Assembly: GCA_014885115.2 (NCBI GenBank)
Contig: WKLE02006061.1
Span: 1-13,860, forward strand
Source: Asterionellopsis glacialis
Taxonomy: Eukaryota; Bacillariophyta; Plagiogrammaphyceae; Rhaphoneidales; Asterionellopsidaceae
Direction: 5' to 3'
DNA: 13,860 nt
Of this stretch, positions 9,066 to 13,860 are shown piece after piece (positions within the stretch are counted from its first letter, which is position 1; each line of letters starts with the position of its first letter). A program made the translations under genes and the position numbers. The notes under the pieces were generated by a model. The model did not search any database and was not told the origin of the DNA. It saw nothing but the letters and a program-made list of their open reading frames with translations.

Positions 9066-9160
9066 AAGTACCAGTACAAGGTACTGACAGCAGCTACCTG
9101 GTAAGACACTAATACAGGTACCTGGTACTGTAGCAGGTATTAAATACCACGTACCAGCTA
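9066..9160. repeat. GTACC-type repeat cluster with nested hairpin
   Basis: Contains AGTACCAGTACAAGGTAC, CTACCTGGTAAG, ACAGGTACCTGGTACTG and ACGTACCAGC. CTGGTAC (9122-9128) pairs with GTACCAG (9151-9157), and inside it GGTATT pairs with AATACC around a single base (9136-9148), giving a nested hairpin. Confidence 0.75.
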
Positions 9161-9259
9161 AGATCAGTAAGAGGCGGAACGATCGCTAGTCGGCTGGTCA
9201 CCTTAAGTGCATATTCTCCAAATTTTATCCCACATACTTACTCCCTATTCCTGTATGTA

Positions 9260-9346
9260 CCCGTACTTACCTCTAGGTAGGACTAGAGTACCAGGTACCG
9301 GTGGTTCTATTATGATACTGTACCAGGTACCTTTTATAAGGTACAG
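9260..9346. repeat. GTACC-type repeat cluster
   Basis: Contains GTACCCGTACTTACC, AGTACCAGGTACCGGT and TGTACCAGGTACC. GTACCTT (9327-9333) and AAGGTAC (9338-9344) are perfect 7-base inverted arms around TTAT. Confidence 0.72.
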
Positions 9347-9647
9347 TTGATAAGCAGAGAGAATGGTCATGAGCCATACCGGTATCTGCAATCCACTAAA
9401 ATAATTAAAAAGCAATAAATTATGTTGTCCTTTTGAATCTGTAGTCGACTACAGTCAGTATCTCTCTAAAGTCTATCAAAATGGTTTTGGAAAACCATAA
9501 AATCAGATATAAAGAATTCTGATCCGCATGAGAACAGGACGTAAAATGGTAGTGTAGATATCAGCATCTGCTTCTGCTGTTGCACAATCTATTCTGCCAC
9601 TTCTAGTGCCAATTGCTGCTAGAACCCTATTTGATATTTAGTGACTA

Positions 9648-9661
9648 CACCAGTACTGGTG
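9648..9661. repeat. 14-base perfect palindrome
   Basis: CACCAGTACTGGTG is identical to its own reverse complement. It resembles the nearby GGTACC family with the centre changed to AGTACT. Confidence 0.6.
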
Positions 9662-10143
9662 AATAGCTCATATTCTGGACAGAGAGGCTAGGCTAGAGTG
9701 CTCTATCTACCTGACCACTACCTTGAAAGATAGTCTATACTAGTGGAGTCGATAATGTGCGTATGAGATAGTATAGGCTCTCTCTATTGCATCAGATGCT
9801 TACTTGCTAGGACATGAGTTTGTGTGCAGAGTTTTAAAAATGAAATGATCTTCCAACTCTCGTCTGAAATCATACACGGTGTAACGAGAACAGATACTTA
9901 TATTAAACGTACCCGGACATCTACAGAAATTGATCGTTAAACATGATAACCAGATGAGATATTGATTGTGTGAGAAAAGAGATCCAGCCTCCTTGAGTGA
10001 ATTGGCGACCCTCTCTAGAGGATACAAGAAATGGCCAAACGTAATTTTGATACTAATTTCATAAATCAGCGAGAGACTTGTTTTACGGAATTCTATGGGA
10101 TGATAACAATTCTTAACTAATCACAGTATGCCAATTTTTTCGC

Positions 10144-11457
10144 TTAGTAAGATCCAGCCATTATAGAGTGCGCCTTTGGGGAAGAGGATTCCGATTTAAC
10201 TCTTCCTCGACCTGGTTTATCGCCCGTTTGTTCATCCGCACTATGTTGAAGATTGCTATCTTCAGCTAATGTCTTTGCTAGGACTTCTTCTTGTATCTTT
10301 CTATATTCTTCTTCTTGCTTTCGAAGCATAGCATGAATGCTTTTGCGCCAGTCATGAATCCACCAGACAAATGTTTCCATTATGAATGTGGCTGCCGCCC
10401 ACGTAAAAAAGTATGTGTTCCCTACTCCACTAGCTAAACCTCCTGGCGTAGTAACCACAATTACCGTTGGAATCCACGCCAATACAAAAATAGCTAAAAT
10501 AGCACCTTCTAAGATATTTTCCCATGCTCGTTTGGAATCCTGCTCTTGATTGGTCTTGTTCTCTCTAAAGAGTTCTACAACCACAAAGCCAGCAGCGACC
10601 GGTGTGGTGACTGCAGCTAAGAACAGATACCATTGCCATTGAGATTCAGGAACATCTTCAAAAAGACTTTTGATGACATTCGCTCCTTCACCTGGTTGTG
10701 GGGCGGCGTTGTTGGCAGCATTATCCCAATTGACGAAGAGATCGATTACACACAATAGAACCGAAAGTGAAAGAAAGAAGATAGCTATCCATCCAGGTGC
10801 ACGGTTTGGCCAACTAGCCAAGAAAGCTTTCATCGATGATAAACCATATGCCACCAACCATCGCTCCAGTATCCAAATGCTAGTCGCGCAGCATGCCCAA
10901 GTACTAAAATATAAATTGAATTGCCCCTTGCCATCTCCGCAAATACCTCGTACACTGGTTTGCGTCCATGCTGCAGCGATCCACCACATGAGCAAATACA
11001 AAATAAAAACTAATTCAAACGTTGATTTTGGTCGGAATGCCTTGATCCATATCGACTTCAGAGGTGTTATACGGTCGCAATGAACAAGTACAGCAAGCAA
11101 GTTTACCAACCCTGATCCCATCCCGACAGCCTGTGCATATCTTTGTTGTCGTGTTGTTGAGGGTACAGCATTCTGTAAAATCACTTTATTGCTCTGTACA
11201 GCTGCAATGTAATTCAGGGAACTTGCAAGCAACAGAGTCATGTATCCTTTTAATCTACTCGATTTATAAAGTTTGACGTCCTCTTCTTCTGCTGCTGGTA
11301 ATTCTTGCTCGCCTTCTTTTTCTTCTTCGTTTATCCTATTTCCCTCTTCTTGACTATTATTTGAGTCCGCCGTTTCAACGACCTCGTTAAATTCTTCGTG
11401 CGATGTTTCCTCTTTAACATTTGTTTCAGAACCCTTGGTTTCCCTCTTTGCGGTCAT
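10144..11457 (-). CDS. eight-span membrane protein with duplicated halves
   Basis: A 437-residue single-exon protein from ATG 11457 to TAA. Residues 1-65 are strongly acidic (EEEKEGEQELPAAEEED) and probably cytosolic. Eight hydrophobic segments lie near 71-88, 108-126, 147-164, 181-200, 222-243, 274-296, 316-336 and 346-366, followed by a charged helix (RKQEEEYRKIQEEVLAKTL) and a Ser/Lys-rich tail. Segments 1-4 and 5-8 look like two copies of a four-helix unit. The clearest match is the fourth helix of each half: FNLYFSTWACCATSIWILERW and NTYFFTWAAATFIMETFVWW, sharing YFxTWA and a Trp near the end. Each is preceded by a Trp-containing helix (LLMWWIAAAWT, FVLAWIPTVIV). No signal peptide is visible. 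I do not recognise a named family; a four-helix MARVEL-like or tetraspan fold in tandem is possible but unsupported. Membrane location is safe, function is unknown. Confidence 0.82.
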   Translation of the reverse strand: MTAKRETKGSETNVKEETSHEEFNEVVETADSNNSQEEGNRINEEEKEGEQELPAAEEEDVKLYKSSRLKGYMTLLLASSLNYIAAVQSNKVILQNAVPSTTRQQRYAQAVGMGSGLVNLLAVLVHCDRITPLKSIWIKAFRPKSTFELVFILYLLMWWIAAAWTQTSVRGICGDGKGQFNLYFSTWACCATSIWILERWLVAYGLSSMKAFLASWPNRAPGWIAIFFLSLSVLLCVIDLFVNWDNAANNAAPQPGEGANVIKSLFEDVPESQWQWYLFLAAVTTPVAAGFVVVELFRENKTNQEQDSKRAWENILEGAILAIFVLAWIPTVIVVTTPGGLASGVGNTYFFTWAAATFIMETFVWWIHDWRKSIHAMLRKQEEEYRKIQEEVLAKTLAEDSNLQHSADEQTGDKPGRGRVKSESSSPKAHSIMAGSY

Positions 11458-11963
11458 TGTGCTTTGAGTTTAATTACATTGAGTAGTTCAATTGCTATTC
11501 GTTGTCGTTGTCTTTCCTGATTATTCAGATCACGAATGGAATCCCGTTGTTGGGTCGGTTTGTGGAACAAAGGATTTTCCTGGATTTGCTTCTCCCGCAT
11601 GTTATTTTTCTGATGCGATGATTTTCGAGATTGACGACTGGAAGTGTTTGGTATCCTAAAATTTCAATTCTGTCTCACTCACATCAAAAGTCATACAACC
11701 ATGTAGTCGATGTAAACTTATGTACTTTGCGTACCAGTTATGTTGTCTTACGTAACCCCAAGGTGGCAGCTACCAGAGATCAGAGATAGTAGGTGTTCGA
11801 TTGGTTGGTTTTCAAAAAAAATGACTTGAGGAGGTGTCAGATGTATAAAAAAAAATATTAATACTTGTTATTACTAATTCAGTTTCTAAACCTTATTGGG
11901 TCATAACGTCATAGCTCTATTTTGTATTCGTGTTTTTCTCTCTTTTTGTTGTTGCACTCTTCA
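11458..11963. other. spacer upstream of the eight-span gene
   Basis: The right flank of the eight-span protein gene, holding its promoter and 5' UTR (AT-rich, CAAAGCACA directly before the ATG on the minus strand). One half copy of the GTACC motif (CGTACCAG) lies near 11730. From about 11820 the plus strand becomes T-rich with A runs, marking the left edge of the decayed transposon region. No gene seen. Confidence 0.5.
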
Positions 11964-12295
11964 GGAGCGCCAGTGTTTTTTGTTTGTAATATTTTTCAGG
12001 AGTTTTCTTTCAGTTGTTATTTTTTCAAGTGATACATCTTTTGCTATTTCAGTAGTTCTCATCTTCTTTCCTTTGACTTTGATTAGCAACTTTTTAATAT
12101 GTCTGCATTTCCTTTTCCTTTTTTCCATGTTCTTGATTTTGTCCAGAATGATTCTGTTTCTTTTTTATAATCTGCTTTCACAATATTTATACTAAATTTG
12201 GAATAATTCTCCTCCTTTATTGATTTGATAACCTGTATAGGTACCTCATTTCTCTTGGTATTGGTTAGGATTTCTTCAGAGGTACATAGTTATGT

Positions 12296-12670
12296 TTATT
12301 TTGTTGAGTACATGTTTCTTGATGGAAATGGTGGTTTCCATGTTCTGGACTTTTTGAATTTCCATCCCATTTTGTTGTATTGTATCCATTCTCCTCCGTT
12401 CATGCACTCTGTGCAGAGTATGAAATACTCTCCATTGTATTGTCTCTTATACCATCCAATGTTTAGTTTGGTTTGAAGTTTTGTCTTGCACAAGGTATAT
12501 GAAATTTTGCTTTTGTTGATCCGTTTCCAGTTCATTGCTTTGGCTTCTTTGAGGGCTTGTTTGTAATATGCTGGTTTTAGCCACTTTCTTTCAGCTCTTT
12601 GAATTACTGCTTCAGCTAGTTCATCAGGGTTGTGTGTGGACCATTGCATAATCTTATCTGGCAAGTATCT
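12296..12670 (-). pseudogene. longest open block of the transposon remnant
   Basis: About 124 codons open from the TGA upstream to a TAA, with no ATG at the beginning (the first Met lies seven codons into the block). The composition is convincingly protein-like: HNPDELAEAVIQRAERKWLKP, then KEAKAMNWKRINKSKISYT, then GEYFILCTECMNGGEW and KFKKSRTWKPPFPSRN. The CTEC pair and Trp/Lys-rich tail suggest a nucleic-acid-binding piece. The family is not recognised. A one-step frame change at its start joins it to the upstream EQWPMKILAR block, so it appears to be a frameshifted continuation rather than a gene of its own. Confidence 0.45.
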
Positions 12671-12874
12671 TCATGGGCCATTGTTCTGGTCCAAAGATTA
12701 GGATTTGTGAACAGTTGTGTTTGCTACATTTTTGATAAAGTTTTGAAAAATTAACTGTCATTTTCTTAGAGGACTACTCTGCAATGAGGGGGGCTTGCTC
12801 AGAGTTGGTGAAGGAGGCTGCTTGCAGGTGCTTTGCAGGTGGTGTCAACTGTGGGAGTTGTGGTGTTGTTACTA

Positions 12875-13060
12875 AAAGAAGAGATAATTGTCCATCTCAA
12901 TCAATGCATTTATTTTTTGTCTTTCTCCTTTGAGCCATGTTTCTTACATTAGATATACATCAATATTATGGTTCTTCATTATGCTAACAATTTGATCAAG
13001 TTGATCAATTTGTTTGACACCTTGTATGTTCGGAGAGATTATAGAAAGATAGGACCCTCT
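12875..13060 (-). pseudogene. AP-endonuclease-like fragment of a non-LTR retrotransposon
   Basis: A 62-codon frame reads SIISPNIQGVKQIDQLDQ, then IVSIMKNHNIDVYLM, a TAA stop (12944-12946), then ETWLKGERQKINALIEM. This matches the start of the exonuclease-endonuclease-phosphatase fold of LINE-type elements, where the strand 'N-x-x-G' is followed by a helix, 'D-I/V-x-x-L-Q-E-T-W/H-L' and a loop. The stop falls exactly where the catalytic-region Gln normally precedes the Glu, which a single C-to-T change would produce. The open frame ends 62 codons in, so the rest of the domain is missing or out of frame. Confidence 0.55.
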
Positions 13061-13494
13061 TTAATGTTTCTGGGCATCATTTTTGATGCTAGCAACAATT
13101 TTGTTATACTGCACATCACAATTCATACCTCCAGGATGAGATGGTGTTTCATCTTGTATTCTGTGAAATTGACATTTTGGTGGTGTTTTGGATTACTTTT
13201 GTGGTTGTTGTTTTTGGCTCATTTGTTTGAGGCTAATCAATCTAACCCTAGAAGACTAGTTTTACCAATTAAAGTATTTGAATGATTTCCATCATTGTTG
13301 TCATTAAAGCATAAAGATGATAATACAAAATACTGGTGGAAATGATGGATGGTGGTTTATTGTTGAATGGTGTTGTTGGTAATGTCATGCAATAATCATC
13401 TGACATTGTGGTATCATGTGAAGAAATAGCACTCTTGGTAACATGGGTTTGAGGACAGCAGTATTGTAGCTTGTGATGAAGCAACAGAAGCTTA

Positions 13495-13692
13495 ATGAGT
13501 TCTCTTGTTGATGAATGTAGAGTTTTTATCTTTTTTCTCATAAATGGATCCATTTCTCTGTTTTCTTGGATCTCTATCTGCATTTTGAGGATTCAGGTAG
13601 GCTTCTACCAGGTTTCTATGCACTGGACAAAATTCAAAATTGCTAGCCAGCTTTGTCCTCATGTAAAGTGGGCTATGTGGACACTTGGAGCA
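13495..13692 (-). pseudogene. Cys/His finger-like fragment
   Basis: A 66-codon frame between TAG and TAA begins CSKCPHSPLYM and continues FEFCPVHRNLVEAYLNPQ, giving C-x2-C-x17-C-x2-H, then a polar tail ending FINKRTH. The pattern could be the C-terminal zinc-binding segment of a piggyBac-like transposase or a gag-type finger. Neither is established. No ATG precedes the first Cys. Confidence 0.35.
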
Positions 13693-13695
13693 CTA

Positions 13696-13771
13696 AAAGT
13701 TACTATTTTGAAAGTTACTAGTTTTGAAAGTTACTAGTTTCAAAGTTACTAGTTTCAAAGTTACTGGTGAC
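13696..13771. repeat. five-copy tandem repeat of 15-16 bases
   Basis: Units are 13696-13710, 13711-13726, 13727-13741, 13742-13756 and 13757-13771. The consensus is AAAGTTACTAGTTTC; units three and four are identical and the outer units have diverged. It lies directly next to the finger-like fragment. Confidence 0.9.
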
Positions 13772-13821
13772 CAAATTTCCAAAAAAAAATGACAAAAATA
13801 CATTATTTCCTAGAACCTAAG

Positions 13822-13859
<38 letters not shown>

Positions 13860-13860
13860 C
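13822..13860. repeat. (AAC) microsatellite, cut by the window edge
   Basis: Thirteen perfect AAC units reach the last base, so its full length is unknown. It is preceded by an A run at 13781-13789. Confidence 0.97.

Larger units (their letters stand above)
8615..10143. other. long intergenic spacer rich in palindromic repeats
   Basis: It contains the promoter of the ankyrin gene at its left side (purine-rich sequence around 8710-8770) and the 3' end of the eight-span membrane protein gene at its right side. Repeat clusters occupy 9066-9160 and 9260-9346, and a 14-base perfect palindrome lies at 9648-9661. A 44-codon open stretch on the minus strand (9637-9506) has protein-like composition but no start and no recognised family. 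A 75-codon minus frame at 9800-10027 begins only at TTG and looks like chance. Confidence 0.6.
11964..13692 (-). pseudogene. decayed transposable-element coding region
   Basis: The minus strand is A-rich and carries a chain of protein-like blocks in shifting frames with scattered stops: 13692-13495 (66 codons with a Cys/His pattern), 13583-13269 (104 codons), 13060-12875 (AP-endonuclease-like, one internal stop), about 12762-12656 (KMTVNFSKLYQKCSKHNC), 12670-12296 (about 124 codons), a block in that same frame after two stops reaching about 12085 (FWTKSRTWKKGKG), and 12164-11964 (67 Lys-rich codons ending NKKHWRS). An A-rich sense strand, multiple frameshifts and an endonuclease-like piece fit an old non-LTR retrotransposon, possibly with other elements nested in it. 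No reverse transcriptase YADD-type block was found, so the core is deleted or too decayed. This is remnant DNA and unlikely to make a working product. Confidence 0.5.

Noticed and set aside
9800..10027. 75-codon minus-strand frame
   Set aside because: Begins only at TTG, has no domain, and sits in the 3' flank of the eight-span gene.
11896..12476. Hydrophobic plus-strand frames rich in Phe, Leu and Ser
   Set aside because: They are the T-rich complement of the A-rich transposon remnant, so the apparent membrane segments are compositional.
12968..13285. 105-codon plus-strand frame with hydrophobic residues
   Set aside because: It is antisense to the endonuclease-like fragment and reflects the same T-rich bias.
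1..13860. tRNA, rRNA or CRISPR array
   Set aside because: No tRNA T-loop with matching acceptor arms, no rRNA-like stretch and no regularly spaced direct repeats with unique spacers were found by eye; the GTACC clusters are irregularly spaced.

Overview
The window looks like nuclear DNA of a diatom, probably a pennate one, though I cannot name the species. The genes are intron-poor, the few introns are short (82 to 130 bases) with GT..AG ends, and base composition is moderately AT-rich. The protein families also fit: a two-repeat ankyrin protein with a long coiled coil, and an acidic-tailed multi-span membrane protein. Spacers carry many copies of a short self-complementary motif built on TACCAGGTACCTGGTA. 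There are no bacterial operons or ribosome-binding sites, and three plausible reading frames begin at GTG or TTG only if bacterial start rules are applied, so starts were reset to ATG.

Layout from left to right. 19-561 (minus): a three-exon, 5'-incomplete gene of unknown function whose splice phases fit together. 659-1684 (minus): a divergent mitochondrial-carrier-like membrane protein with a long basic/acidic N-terminal extension. 1685-2187: a roughly 500-base divergent promoter region with palindromic repeats. 2188-3582 (plus): an intronless FAD amine oxidase of the polyamine oxidase type. 3583-4583: a spacer with hairpins and repeat copies. 4584-6380 (plus): a three-exon secreted purple acid phosphatase, with all splice junctions readable. 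6381-7309: a spacer with nothing recognisable. 7310-8614 (minus): the ankyrin plus coiled-coil protein. 8615-10143: a long spacer holding the densest repeat clusters. 10144-11457 (minus): an eight-span membrane protein whose two halves resemble each other. About 11800-13860: a graveyard of decayed transposable-element coding sequence read on the minus strand (A-rich sense strand), including an AP-endonuclease-like start with an interrupted ETWL motif and a Cys/His finger-like block, followed by a 15-base tandem repeat and an AAC microsatellite that runs off the window.

The genes do not form an obvious pathway. The phosphatase is probably a secretory or cell-surface enzyme for phosphate scavenging, and the amine oxidase probably a cytosolic polyamine-catabolic enzyme. 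The carrier-like and eight-span proteins are membrane proteins with unknown substrates. The most unusual features are the GGTACC-centred palindromic repeat family confined to spacers, the internally duplicated eight-span protein, the five-helix carrier relative, and the mixed transposon remnants at the right edge. I did not see a clear-cut new multi-gene system.
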